Source: Bugula neritina (taxonomy: Eukaryota; Bryozoa; Gymnolaemata; Cheilostomatida; Bugulidae). Taken from it: a DNA stretch of 64,000 nucleotides. The notes beneath the pieces were generated by a model, which ran no database searches, was not told the DNA's origin, and was given only the letters and a program-made list of their open reading frames with translations. Shown here piece after piece: positions 26,686-43,587 of this stretch. Positions within the stretch are counted from its first letter, which is position 1. Every line of letters starts with the position of its first letter. The stretch lies in NCBI GenBank assembly GCA_964035545.1, contig OZ037766.1:6239722-6303721 (forward strand), read 5' to 3'. The position numbers were made by a program, and so were the translations under genes.

Positions 26686-27453
26686 AAAAGCTTTCCAAAC
26701 AGTACGAGTATAATAAACTTGGAGTTGAAGTTTGACTTTAAGTAACTGTAATGTAATGTATTTGCAAATTTAACCAGATGAATTTTTTGACATACTGATG
26801 GTATAACTCTAAGTATTAGCAATATATTCATGTAATTGAATGCAAAGCTTCAACTAGGAACATTTTAAATCAAATTTCGATTGTCAATTGAATTAATAAG
26901 CATTGATGATTTATTAAGCAATAACTGCTTAAATTATTATGTAGTTTTATTAAATACTTCAAATAAATGAAAGCGGGGAATAAATAATTTTAGCTCATAT
27001 GAATTTAATGTAATTTTATTTTAAGCCCAACTTTTATTCGTGGATAAATTGTGTTATGTGACTTCTTCTACTCATGTTATAACTAATCTGGTCCGCTTGC
27101 CATTTAGCATTTGATTTATGCTTGTATTTTGTTCTGTTTGCTGCTTCTACTCCATCCATAATAATTTATTCACAACTAATTCACCTTAACATGTTCAAAA
27201 TATAATGCTCTAGTTGATAAATTATAAACAGTTTATGGTGTACAATTTATTTTGCACTTATTTTCATCACACTTGATGCTGGTGTTTTAAAAATAGTTTT
27301 AATAATATGTACAGAAAACACAATTAATGATTCTGTATCATTCAGCATTTTTCTATTGTTGGAAAACTGTTCTGCAAGCAACAATATATTGAAATTCTCA
27401 TTGTTGCAGATTAATATATACAATAATGTTATTTTATCTAATTTAGACTCTAA

Positions 27454-31082
<3,629 letters not shown>

Positions 31083-31319
31083 GAAGAGATGGTGCTGTAC
31101 TAATACAAATTTTGTGCATTGTTGCTATATCGAAGTGGTGAACAAAGACTATGCTACCACATTCCCATAATGATTACCATATAGACTAAACAGCGGTCAG
31201 ACAATGCTAATGTATTCACTGGTATTGTGAGATGTATTTTGAATTCTATGTAAATTTCTATTGTGTAACATTTGACTATGATTGTGTACAAAGGTATTGT
31301 TGTGTTGAGATAAATTCAA

Positions 31320-31334
31320 AATAAATGCAATAAA
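31320..31334 (+). terminator. HSPD1 polyadenylation signals
   Basis: Two AATAAA hexamers (31320-31325 and 31329-31334), about 240 nt past the HSPD1 stop and 180 nt before the convergent DBF4 stop. Confidence 0.65.
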
Positions 31335-31511
31335 ATTATGAAACAAAACATCTACAGTGAAAAAAAGATGGAACAACGGTTACTATAAAAATAAAAGTTT
31401 AAAATTGTAAAAATAAAACTAAACGTTAACTATTTAAAAATCTGTGAAAAATATACATCAAGATTTTGGTATCATGCAAAAACCCATAAATTAAGTATAT
31501 ATTGCAAAAGG

Positions 31512-34500
31512 TTAGCATTGGGTGCTTACTTTATAGCAATATTTGTGTTTGTATAAGTAGTTCCTGGCAGGGCTTGTCAAGGTCTTGGGTTTTCTTGGAG
31601 AGGTTCGTAGTTTTACCGGACTTTGAGCATCTACTTCAGCTTCATCCACGGAATTGGAAGTTTCACAAGAGCTGATATGTCTTTGATTAATTTCTTCAAA
31701 TTCCTTTTGTTTAGCAACAGATGGTGTGCGCTGCCTGCCTTTATATGGATCTTGAAGCAGTCTTGGTGAGGTCATGCATTCATTATACAATCTAAGTTTC
31801 TTAGATGGAGAGTTTTCAGGACTACCGGAGAAAATGGTGGATGACTTAGTTGTATGTTTCGATCTTTTTCTTCCAGGAGTTGACCCTGCATGGCATAGGC
31901 GCCGCTGTTTTTCTGCCTGCTTTCTAGTCCTGGAATTGCATTTGAATCCAGGTGCTTTTAAATCAGAATCAGACATTAGGGAATACTTTTCTTCAGGAGA
32001 GGATGGTCTTCTGCTGCGTTTCTTGATGGTGACACCAGAGGCTGGAAGCAAATGATTTTCAGAGGAGTTAGGTTTGGCATTGAGCAGACAGGAATCGGGT
32101 GGCAAACTGAACACGTCGTCACAGATTGAATGTGACGAACTGCCAAAACTCAACAAGGAGCTTTGTCTTTCATAGTCTCTTTTAGTCGGTCGTTTCCTTT
32201 TCTTTTTGTCTCTGCTTCCAGGAGTACCAAGGTATTTTTTTAAATTTGTTTTTGGGGTTTTAGTAAATGGAGTATCATTTTGAGCTGTTTCATCAAACCC
32301 AAACAAACCATCTCTGCTAAACTGTACAGATAAACTTTGCTTGTTGTATGAATTTTTATCAGCAGTAGCTATTCCTAGACTAATTTCACCTTCACAAGGA
32401 CTCCCTAGCAGGGATAACTTGGTGCTTTGAGAGCATGCTTCTGGGCTGGCAAGACTGGCTGGTGGATTTGGAGTTGTCCCTCTTTCAGCCGGTGTAGATA
32501 CATGAAGAGGCTCTAACTTCTTTCGCATATCAGGTGTTGATATTATTTGCCTAAATATAAACAACGTCTAGTTTGGCCTCAATGATTATTACGCATTAAT
32601 AAAATCTGTAATAACCCAATTATTCCTTGAGAAACATATTATCAGTAAGTTTACCTTGGTGAAGATATTCTATCAGCAGTGTTGCTGGTAAAGCCATCGT
32701 GAGCTAGACTCTTACATGGAGACAAATTGCGGGTAGGCATGTCTTCCTGTACAGCAGAATTGGTGAATACGGAGTCGTCTTTCTCCTCCAATTCCAGAAC
32801 TGTCAGTGCATCATCAGTCGACACATTTGGAGAGTTCTCTTTATTGTCAGCAGGAACTTCTTTATTAGTTGACGACAAAACTGATGCACTAAAACAACAA
32901 ATCAAATCAAAATATTTACAAATAAGAATCCTTCCTAGAAGTGTGGGAGGACAATTCCACATCTATCGAAAACTCATTGATATATATGAATAGTATGCAT
33001 AATATATTCACAGTAAAACAACACCGTCAAAATTTCTCGCATGCCCAAACACAAATTTTATGATGAATGGCCACCCATCAGCAACATGCAGAGACTGCTT
33101 ATAAACACTTTCACCTATCATCGCAGCTCTTTGATGTAACTTGAGACTAGCTACAAAACTATTCGCTTAATCAAAAGGTAAGTAGGTGCAAACTATATTC
33201 TTCATACAACATTTAAATCTGTCACTCAAAACAAAATCTCAGTAGCAGTAATATCAGTTTAAAAATACACCTTTGATACATCTAAAGTAAGCAACTTGAT
33301 TTTCAAGTATCAATATTCATAGTTTGCCTGCCTAGAGAGGAATGTAAAGAGTTCAGCTTACTAATATAATGCATGTATTGTAGGGTATATTATATCTTAC
33401 AATAAATGATAAGATTACCTGTTGGGTAAATCTAAGTTGAATGCTGGAATACGAGTCACTTCCTTCAGAGTACGGTATCTCTTTTCCTTCTCCATGCTCA
33501 GAGAAAACTTCTTCTTGTGAGGAGAGAACTGTTCATCAGGCCAATCTCTGGCCCCCAGGCTACGCCGTGGCGACTTCTTTGGCGTCACAGGGGCCACCAT
33601 GCTATTGGTCTAAAATAAAAACAGCGTCTCACTACTACTTAGTAAAATAAAACAGGGATATTATTAGTCATACATTATTTGCACTAAAACTTACCTGAGA
33701 ACTATGATGAGCAATTCGTTGATTAAGAAACTCGTCACAGGATAGTAAATGGTTATCCTCAACATCAACATTGCTGTTGTTATTGGCATTTGTCTGGAGG
33801 TAGTCATGAATGCTCTCAACTAACGAAATATCATCTTTTATGTCTCCCAAGTCTGCTTTCTGTAAAACAACAAGTTAGTCAGCATAAAACATTATCAACG
33901 ACATACAATCAGTGTTCGGCCAGATAGTATAGAACAGTAAAGATAAATTAGAAGTACTTCGATGTGGTTCAATCATTTCTTGCTTCCCCATTTATTGTCA
34001 CCTTTCAAGTTACATTAACAAGTGCATTAAGCCCCCTGTAATTATTCTTGCAGTAGAGAAATAAAGGGGGGGGGGGCTATGAACATGCTAAGTGCCCACC
34101 TGCTGAGCCATATTCTGCAGTTGTGTATCATTAAGAACTCCATAGGAGACATCCAGCGGCAACCCAAAAGTACAGTCTTCAGATTGTGAATTATTCTCAC
34201 TGAGTAACTAAAAGAATTATTTAATGATAAACTACTACTATATGATAGCACACCCACAGAGTTCTGCCAGAACACCCACAACTTTCCATCCAAACAATAA
34301 AAATAACAGCTGTACTTCAGCTCAATTTAGAAATCAGAAAAAAGTTTCAGAATCTTAAAAAAGTTGCATAATACAAGCAAAATATTTTATTGGTATGATT
34401 CGAACACTGGGTAACAAGGCCACAATGTAGAATGACATTTAGAGGGTAACATAAGGCACAAGTAAAGAGGAGCAAACTAGCAGAATATATTATATTGATA

Positions 34501-37500
34501 GCTAGAAACTTACAACCCAATGAGCTTTCATATCAGCCATATCTCCCAGCGCAGTCTTTTCAACTTTATGCTTCACTATAACAATTTTACATAATATTAG
34601 ATAGTTCAACATAATATTATAGCTTATAGCAATGAAGACAGGTTTCATTTATACAACATAACTGATAACTGCAACAGTGGCCGAGCAAAACCAAATAACT
34701 CCGCGTAATACTATCACAGATGTTAGGATTTACTAGAAAGTTGTCAAGATGCTAATTTAACCACCCGTGGCAGGTCAACTTATACATGTATACACTCTAT
34801 AAACTCGGAAGGCATATGGGATACTCCTTAATAAATGTTCTAAGCAAGACAAGGTAGACAAAGCTTGAACACTGCATGGGACCAGAACAAGCTATTACAA
34901 GCGTAATGTAAGCTAGTTATGACAAGAGCAAAACACAATGATTTTGCTTCAGCCGTCACATAACTTATTACATTACCATGAGGTGATGGTTTGAGTGGTG
35001 ATTTCAACTTTTTTGGAGTAGTGGACTTCTTTTTTCCGCGTTTCCTCAACTTGACTATTTCAGATGGGGACATCTCCGAGTCAGATATGCTCTTAGCCTC
35101 AGTTACACTGTCACCTGCGGGCGGAGACACCCGCCCCTTGCCAATCTTATCCAGCACCTTCGCCAATTTATTGGCTATCTGTTCACCAACTCCCTTAGAC
35201 ATACGAGTCTTTCCTGTATGAGTTTTACTGGTCAACAGCTCTGGGGATGTTATACTCGCCGAGTCGTTAGAGTCAGGACAGGGTAGGTTACAGAGTTTGG
35301 GCTTAGTATCCACCCTGCTCATGCTGGGCAGTGTGTGCAAGAGCATCGGAGACGCAACTTCTGCAGCTGGTGTGGCAGACAAGATGGCTGTATTAGCAGC
35401 ATGTGAGGTGTGAGGTAGAGTTGGCGGGGGCATGGCATGTTGAGATTCTGCAGGTGTAGTTGTGGGTGAATCAATAATTTCTAAGCACAGCTTTTCATCT
35501 TTACAAATAACTTTCGATTCTATTAAAAAGCCATAAAAACAGTTTTTTAAAAAAGTTATGAAATAAAAATTAGTATTTGATATGGAAAAGGTTGTCGTTG
35601 AAAACACCATAACCAAAATAAACAAGCTACAAAACACAATGCACCTGAATTTTAATCAACAGATTTTATATAAAATTGAAAGAAAAAAAACAGATATATA
35701 ACTTTTCCTTTATTTTTTGCTAATAATGAAAGAAAATTTGTTTCAAGTTATGCGATGTTTTTTATCCTCTCATATGTGCTCAAGACACCACAATTATAAA
35801 ACACTAATTTTGTAACTAATCCATTGACTAGTGACCAATTCAACTGACCCAAAGCTGTTGCTTCAGCGTCCATGTTTTCTGCCGTTGAATCGTGGGGTGG
35901 AGAAGAGTCTTCACTATCCGAAACAGATCTGTGCAGAATTTCCGGAGGCAAAGCACCTGTTTCCATAGTTTCTGCTGCACCACTCCCGGCAGCAGCTGAA
36001 ACCTCAACTTCAAGTCTACAGAATTTTGTAGAGAAAATAGCAAGGAATATTCTAGAATAGAATAATGAAATTTAGTAGAGTAATGAATCTCAACAGCTAA
36101 ACCCACTTTACTCAAAACGTGACAACTATTTATATCTGTGTCTAAAAACCTAAAAGCCTGCAACAAAAATCATATTTATTTTGCTTCAATTAAAACCATC
36201 CTCTACAACTCAGTCCCCACTCTACCATACAACAGTAAAACAGGGAGTCTTACGATTTCTCTTGGGCCAATCCCTCCATCTTGTGAATGTTGTGGTACTT
36301 GATGATGTCATCAAGAAATCTCTGCATGCTAGCACTGGAGTTGATGAGATTATCAACTTCAGTGTAGTTATTGTTGTTAGAAGTGAATTCTAGGTGCTGA
36401 TCAGAACGAAGATGCTGCAAGAAAAATAAGATGCCGATTAATAATTACATTGGTTAAAGTGTTTAGTGTTTCAATTGAATATATAATTAGAGTACATACA
36501 ATACCAACTCAAAACCATACCCGTTAAATAGCCAATATTGCCAGTGAAAGACCCTTACCGACAGTCCAGGAAAACGTACATAGCAAAACTTGAAGACGAA
36601 CAGACAGACAGACTGCAATACTTTACCTGGTCTAGATCTTCGTATCTCACTTTACACACCATACAGAACGTTAGCTTCTTCTTCACCTGCACATTGCTAT
36701 TGAGTAATTTCCTCTTGGCTTTAGTACTACCACCTTTAGCAGGGCTTTTACTGGTACTTAATTTCTCACCTGCCCTGGAACTTGAAATAAAATAGATAAC
36801 ATTACAAAAGTTAGATAAATAGGTTACACAATACTCAACAATATTTAAATGTGTGGAAAAATTGAATTCCAAGTAAAAAAAACACAGTAAGCAGAAGTGT
36901 GAAAAAAACATACAACATATCTAGTGTTATTCTATACCAAAACAATGTTCTGTCATTATATTTTTTCCTTTTGTGTGGTCTTAAAGATCGATTTTTTTGT
37001 AAGCATAAAAATTATAGCTTTTAAAGTAAAAGTTGACCAATGTATATTGTACATTACTTCAAGCCTTCAGCTGATTTTACTAAACTTACAACATAATATC
37101 ATCTTTGCATGTACTATCTCTAATACTAAATTAACAATGTATTGCTAATTTTGTTTTTCCTGTGTATTTTGCAACAGTTTAGAGATAAATCATTTTCTAA
37201 AACAACCAATACCAAAAACCAAACACTATTGCTGCGCTGTTCTCATTATAATCATGTGACTCAAATGGTTGCATCTTAGACTAAGCACCATGTATTTAGG
37301 ACACATGACACTTCGCACTATTAATATGTCACAGAGTTAAGTGTTGAATTAAAACACATTTTTACTCTACACTAACCATGATTTTATAGCCTGAATACTC
37401 ACACGTCTAGTTTGGATGAGTCATGGGTTTCATCACCTCCTGGCTCACTCAGGTCTACATGTTGAGAACCTGTGGCTATAGCTTGAGGGACGCGACTCTC

Positions 37501-39312
37501 AAATGGGCAAAACATAGCCTTAGAATCCAGTACTGGCACTTCTGCAGCTGCCAGCTGTCGGTATATTGGTCTGTATTGACCAGACTGGTCTTCAATCTTT
37601 ATAAATGGAGCCTTTAATATCTTGGCTGAAAGCAGATCCAACACACAGGAATATTTACAGTCATGGGTACAGATAATACGTGTCAACTAAATCTGTAGAA
37701 ACCAAGACAAAAATAGTCAGAATTGAACTATTGAACTATTTAATACGTTGAGATAACTATATTGAGTGAAGGCATTGTGTGAGCGAATATATATAATTTC
37801 CACATATTGAGTAGCATGACTCCATACCTTTGCTGGTAGCAGCTCTTGCCGGTCGCTCACATGAGCTGTTCCTATGCTTGTGTAGGCCTAGCGATACAGC
37901 CTTCTTTTCCATCCACCTCAACGCCACTACATGTAAATAGGAAGAACAACTCCTAAACAGACTAATCAAGAATCGTTCAGCCTAATGTTCTAACATTGAT
38001 ATGATAACTCATATTGAGTGGCCCACTTGGCTAAGCAGGGTTACTATTGCCTAAATTCCACAATTTATCTCTCAGTGTAAAAACAGACTGTCTTAGTTTA
38101 GACTAATACTTTAGTTGCAATTTAGATTAAATTTTTTAGTTTAGTTTATTCTTGCACATATTTCTTACTTTCCAAACCATGAGAATAACAGCTAAAAGTT
38201 ATCAAGTGTTAAATTCCATTAGATATAATAAGAAAAGCCTGCCTTTAGCAAATCTTGACCAACCAGTGAGGCAGCACTATACTTCATATCACAATTTAAC
38301 CCAAATGATAAAATATTGAGTGATTAGAGTAGAAACACAAACCGTCAGGCTGGAGAAGTTTTATAGACCAGAGTTTGGCGTTTCCAATGAGTTGCTGACT
38401 AACACTAGCAGCACTAAGGCTATTCTACAAACATATAGAGAACACAGGCTACACAGTGTTAGAATATTCCACACACAGAACACACACTAGAATAGCTTAT
38501 TCAATGACGACAGTATTATATATTACTAACATTTCGAGAGCTCTGCTTCTGACTAATGTTCACCATCTTGCTAGCCCGGCTGATATTAGCCTTTGGATTA
38601 GAATTACTGGTCTCAGGTGGGGTGCCTACGCTATTGCCCGGTGTGTAGGTAAAAGGGCTAGGAGTTGATGCCTCGGCGCTGTGTGACCTGCTCTTATAGT
38701 CAGCAGGCTGTCCATGATCAGTTACCAGATAAGATATCTCCTTCGTGAAAAATTTCTCTAATTTCTAAAACATAACCAGAGTTCCAGAGCACAGAGGAAA
38801 AAATATTGGGCCTGTTAAAGAGTACTTAGAAATGATAAATCATGTATAGCCATGTCTAAAAATTTCCACAAATAAACTTTGTTCAAAATTAGGAATTATA
38901 ATTCTTGAATTTACAATTGTCTCATCATTATTCTACATTCGAAAGCTGATAGAACACTGCTATGGCACTGAAAAAAGCTCTAAGAACAAATTACGTGTTT
39001 CATTGTAAAGTAGGAAATACAGAACAAATTTAATTGTTTCTCAGTCCGAAATCACCCATTTTTGTATGTTAAAAAATATAACTTACAGCACCAAGTAAAC
39101 TAATTGACCTCTCCAGCCTTCTAAGCTTTAAGGGTGGAACATCAGTTTCATCAATGTAAAATGATTTAGAGACCAAAGGGAGAGACTGTTGTTTACCTGA
39201 AATAATAGTTTCGTACGCCTGAATTCAATCATGGCTAAAAGTTAAACAAATAAGGAAGTCAAATATTCAGCAATTAAACTATTTTATTAAACCAACCTTT
39301 TTCGCTCATCAT
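31512..39312 (-). CDS. DBF4: DBF4-type zinc-finger protein, regulatory subunit of CDC7 kinase, 16 exons
   Basis: Exons (5' to 3'): 39312-39297, 39196-39087, 38764-38531, 38424-38343, 37926-37828, 37625-37403, 36780-36627, 36414-36254, 36015-35849, 35519-34977, 34575-34514, 34207-34100, 33859-33695, 33609-33419, 32888-32655, 32550-31512. Phases agree throughout and give 1195 residues. DBF4 binds and activates CDC7, which phosphorylates MCM2-7 to fire replication origins. All three hallmark motifs are present. Motif N/BRCT-like spans residues ~15-180 (KSFYIDETD, LEKFFTKEISYLVTD). Motif M is at ~181-205 (KAPFIKIEDQSGQYRPIY). Motif C is a zinc finger at ~290-315 (CMVCKVRYEDLDQH then RSDQHLEF, C-x2-C...H-x5-H, split by an intron). 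The start is fixed by an in-frame stop just before ATGATG in exon 1. The C-terminal ~800 residues are Ser/Pro/Lys-rich with many SP/TP sites (TPKKSPRR, TSPRKPK). The protein is far longer than human DBF4 (~674). Confidence 0.92.
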
Positions 39313-40498
39313 TTACGGATGGACCAAGTTTAGTCTATAAAGGAAAAAAAAAGAATAGCAAAATTTAAAAAAATACAAAACACAAATTCTAGCAAACTAA
39401 AAAAATTACAATGACAGCCCATTTGAAAGTCAGCAAAACTTTAGAAGACTGTGACTCCAATGTTGAAACAACGAATGGCACAGCCAACAGTGTTTCTGCT
39501 TTATGAGCATATTGTTACAAACTTTTTGCAAATGTTATGCCATGTACTTCTTGTGCTTTACAAAAAAGTTTTGCTTTTTGAATATAACTAAGCTCGCTAA
39601 TCTACCTATGTGAAAATTTTTTAATAATTTCCTAAAAGAAAAACAATTGAGAAAACTTACCGTTCAATGATTCTACATGGAGTAAATAAAAAAATAAGCT
39701 ACGGAATTCTGTGATAGAACAAACAAAACTGTTTAAATTTGCTACATGGTAATGCTTACTGATGCCTATATTCAAAAGTATTTGGTAGTACCCATAACTT
39801 CTTGTTGAGTAAATTTGCAAATGTAAAGAGTAAATTTTAAGTGTCTCAACATGGTCTTTTGATATATAACCGTAATGACTTGACTTATCTTTAAATAATA
39901 TCCATTTCTCATTAGACCTGAAAACCTTGTTTATTAGTTTGTTTAGTTAAACATTTTCGAGTCTAGAGAACGTTTTAAATTCAAAAGATGCTGCTTTATA
40001 AAGCTGAAAGTTGAAAGCAAAATTTCAGACTTTAGCAACAAAGAACAATACTTAACAACTGTTAAACTTAGCGTGAATTTTACCTTCACATGTTTTTATC
40101 TATTAGTATCATTATTACCATATACAATAATACAAGTGTTCTACTTCTAGGAAAACTAGAAAAATAGTGTTAATAATGATATCAAGCTCAACATTAATAA
40201 TCTTAATTCATAAATATCAATATGAATATTTATCAACAATTTAAATTAGTAATACTATTACTAGCAGTATTATTATTACTATCAGTATTAATATTACTAT
40301 TAGTATAACTCTATAACTCTACTCTATAGTCTATAGGTGTAAGTATTAGATTAGATTTTATAAAATTAAATTCCAGTTATACTTAATCTTATACTTAAAG
40401 ACTATCACTATTACTATAAACATAGTTATTATTATTACTAATACTAATAGTAATATTCAACTAATATTTATTATATCAATAACTGGTATGTACTCTGT

Positions 40499-40615
40499 AG
40501 TACTAGTTGTACTTGTCCTAGTATATGTTGAGGTAGTGATACTGCCACTGGTAGTAGCACTAGTTGTACTTGTCCTAGTATATGTTGAGGTAGTGATACT
40601 GCCACTGGTAGTAGC
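40499..40615. repeat. 57-bp tandem duplication
   Basis: A unit containing cttgtcctagtatatgttg and gatactgccactggtagta is present twice in succession with near-perfect identity, inside a wider CTAGTA-rich low-complexity tract. Confidence 0.85.
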
Positions 40616-41022
40616 ACTAGTAGTGACACTACTACAGTACAGATTGAGATACTGATACTACATCTACTTCTAGTTCTACTGTACTACTACTAGTACTAGT
40701 GTACTAGTACTAATTCTAGTACTCTGTAGTTGTAATACTCCTACTAACACAACTAGTACTACTACTAGTAGTACTAGTTGTAGCCTGTAGCTGTAGGTAA
40801 AGCCAAAGGTTAGCCTGGCCTTAGCCTGGCCTTAGCCTGGCTTACTCTCAGTCTTAACTCTTAGGTCATAGCCCATGCCATAGCCACAGGTCATACTGAT
40901 ACTGATACTCATAGACATAAGTCATAGGACTTCACTAGCCCTAGGAGAAGGTGCGCTTTAACACTACTCTCTACTCAAATATGAAATTTTTACTTGCCTG
41001 CTAAGTTTTCATGCCAGTTTTG

Positions 41023-41226
41023 CTAAAAATATCCGAGAAATAATAACTTAAACTTGATAAATAAGCTACAAATAAAGTACATCAGGCTCAGCATAGAACC
41101 GCATTGGCATTTCAAAAATTGAAAATAACTGGTTCCAAAAGTAAATCTAATAATTGGTGCTGCTGCACTGCGTTCGCTTTTTAGCCTCTTTAAAACATAG
41201 TTTTCATCTTTACTAATATCTTCCAT
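41023..41226 (-). CDS. Possible small open frame or lone first exon, unrecognised
   Basis: An ATG at 41226 opens a frame starting MEDISKDENYVLKRLKSERS and continuing AAAPIIRFTFGTSYFQ, with normal-looking charged composition for about 40 residues. It then becomes Cys/Leu/Phe-rich and ends at 41023. It could be a first exon with an unseen donor, or chance. It cannot be the in-frame N-terminus of DBF4, because an in-frame stop precedes the DBF4 ATG. No family is recognised. Confidence 0.18.
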   Translation of the reverse strand: MEDISKDENYVLKRLKSERSAAAPIIRFTFGTSYFQFLKCQCGSMLSLMYFICSLFIKFKLLFLGYF

Positions 41227-41689
41227 TATATATTATATTCTAAACACGCAACAAAACTGTAAAACGACCAAATCTCAGTGTATCTCTGTATAAAGATGAT
41301 TAGCGATTCAGTTTTGTTGTTTTGTGAATTATTTCCCCTATTTACCATCACTGTAATATTAATATTAGAATACTCAATTTTCAATGCAGTTTTAGTTTAT
41401 CTGTATTAGTATTAATATTGGTATTACGGTTACCTGTATTAGTATAACTATAATTATGACTATTAGCGGTACTATTGCTAATAATGATAGCATAATGCTA
41501 ATAGTATTATTAAATAGCTATAACATAGGGCTAAGAGTAGGAGTAAGAGTAAGACTAACTTATGAGTTATGAGTAACTTATACTTATAGTTAATGTTATA
41601 CTTATAGTTATACTTATACTCAGAGTCATTCTGTATTAGTATTACTTACTCTTAAAGTTACTGTATTAATAGTAGTAATACTTACTTAC

Positions 41690-42860
41690 TTCTTACTTCG
41701 ACTTTAGCACACGCTAGATCACCATAAGGCGCAAGAGGCGTGCCTCAGCAGCTTGTTACAATACATTTGACATAGAATTATAACTGTATTTGCATACATT
41801 ATGCATTTTAAATTTGGCAATTGTAGTACCTTTCAGGTTATCATTTATCAAGTATTTGGGGAGTTCCAATTCTTAGGTCTCTAATAGTGCGCGGTAGGAA
41901 GCTGTTATGATATGCTGTGCACATGGCAGATATCGCAGTTGGTATTCCGTTAGAGGCAGCCCTCGTGGTAACGGTAGCGGTTGATTTGTCCCTTGTCAGT
42001 TCAGTGTAGCTGGAAGATAATGCCTGATGACATTCTTCTTTGGACAGGATCTTCAAAAGGAGGGTTATTCGTAGGCTTTTGCGACGATCTTCCAGTGATG
42101 ATATGTTGAGTTGTTCTCTTGCATCACTGATGCTAGCCTCCCGGCCTTTGAGGCAGCAGATGAATCTAATAGCTCGGTTCTGGACTAACTCAATTTCTTT
42201 CACAAGTTGCTTTGTTACAGGATCCCAAGTGGTTGCAGCGTATTCTAGTATAGGTCTGCAGAGAGTCATATATGCCAGCAGCTTTGCTTTCTTGGGAGCT
42301 CCATAGAGGGATAGCTTTAGCATGCCAAGAACCTTGTATGCTTTGTTTATTTTCTTAGTTATGTGGCTGTGAAACTTGAGGTTAGATTGTAGTGTAACTC
42401 CAAGGTAGGTAATCTCATCTACGTAAGGCAATGTTTCTCCCCCTAGTCGATATGATGGTAGAATTTGGGGATCTTTGCCAAATGACATGATTCGGCATTT
42501 TGAGGAGTTGAACGGCATCTTCCACTTCAGAGACCAATTCTCAATCTGTTCAATATTCTTTTGGAATTTTCGGACATCATCTAGGGAGTCCACCTCTTGA
42601 AAAATCAGTGTGTCATCAGCAAATAAACTGACACTGCAACTTAGTAGATCAGGGAGATCATTGATGTAAAGAAGGAATAGGGTGGGCCCCAGGACAGAGC
42701 CCTGTGGAACGCCAGAAAAGACTGGTAATCTACCAGAAGAGTGGCCATCTATGATTACTTGCTGCTCTCGCTTTGTCAAAAAATTCTGGAGCCATCGGAG
42801 TATGTGAGGATTAATTCCATCAACGACGCTTAACTTATGTATGAGTAGCTTGTGGGGGAC
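41690..42860 (-). mobile_element. 5'-truncated non-LTR retrotransposon (CR1/Jockey-like LINE)
   Basis: An uninterrupted reverse-transcriptase frame runs from 42860 to the stop at 41841, about 339 residues. It starts mid-domain (VPHKLLIHKL), then has GVPQGSVLGP and FLLYINDLP, the catalytic box FADDTLIF, SLKWKMPFNSSKC, and YLGVTL, and ends with the thumb/connection typical of CR1/Jockey-group elements (NSFLPRTIRDL). The endonuclease, ORF1 and the 5' part of RT are missing, as expected for incomplete target-primed reverse transcription. Downstream about 150 bp of 3' UTR ends in a taagtaagtatt-like tail. Simple sequence flanks both sides. The absence of stops or frameshifts suggests recent insertion. 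Confidence 0.88.
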
Positions 42861-43587
42861 TTAATACTAATACTAATATTAATAATATTGTTATGGCAAT
42901 TCTCATTTTAATTTATTGATTTAATCATAACTCATAAGTCATAAATGATAAGACTAAGTCATATGGCTAAGTCATAAGTATCAGTATTAGTATTACTGTT
43001 ACTATTAATTTTAGTATAACTATTGGATTTACTCATTTAGCAATAGCTTTAAAATTTCAATTTGATTTACAAATTATTGTAAGTGTAACACCAACAGCAA
43101 CACTAACTGTTACACTTACTGTTACTGTTAGTGTTACTGCAAGTGTTAGAGTCTAGTACAGTAGTATTACTAGTACTGTAGTAGTAGTGTTAATATGAGA
43201 AATGCTATTAAAATATGTATTAGTATCAATAACACTCATAGTATGCTTATATATAGTTGTGGTTATTCAATTTCACTAATAGTCTCGCTATTACATGTAC
43301 TGTCACTAACACAAACTATCACTATGACTATCTATTGGTGACTATGCTACTAGTATTACTATTATTATAATTTAGTAGTATTAGTAGCTGTAATGCTAAC
43401 ACTACTAGTATTACTAATATGAATAACTATAAGTCTATCAATTTTGTTATGGTTTATTGATAATTTACCTATACTTATAGTTATATGAAGGAGTTACAAT
43501 TATAATCTTCTTAAATGCGCTATGCTTACAGCCTAGAGGTATATAATTAAATTGATATTTTTAAATACCATTAATATTATAATTCAA
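42861..43587. other. Simple-sequence region between LINE and palindrome
   Basis: Degenerate ATTAGTATTAC, TAAGTGTAACAC and CTAGTA sequence. 43079-43150 folds on itself (gtaagtgtaacacc ... tgttacacttac). No coding block is seen. Confidence 0.6.

Larger units (their letters stand above)
39313..41689. other. Intergenic region upstream of DBF4, simple-sequence rich
   Basis: The first kilobase is AT-rich and should hold the DBF4 promoter and any 5' noncoding exon (an acceptor-like ttatag lies at about 39335). From 40090 to 41000 and from 41390 to 41690 it is degenerate TAGTA/TATTAC/CTAGTA simple sequence, including ccttagcctgg repeats near 40811-40846. Confidence 0.5.
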
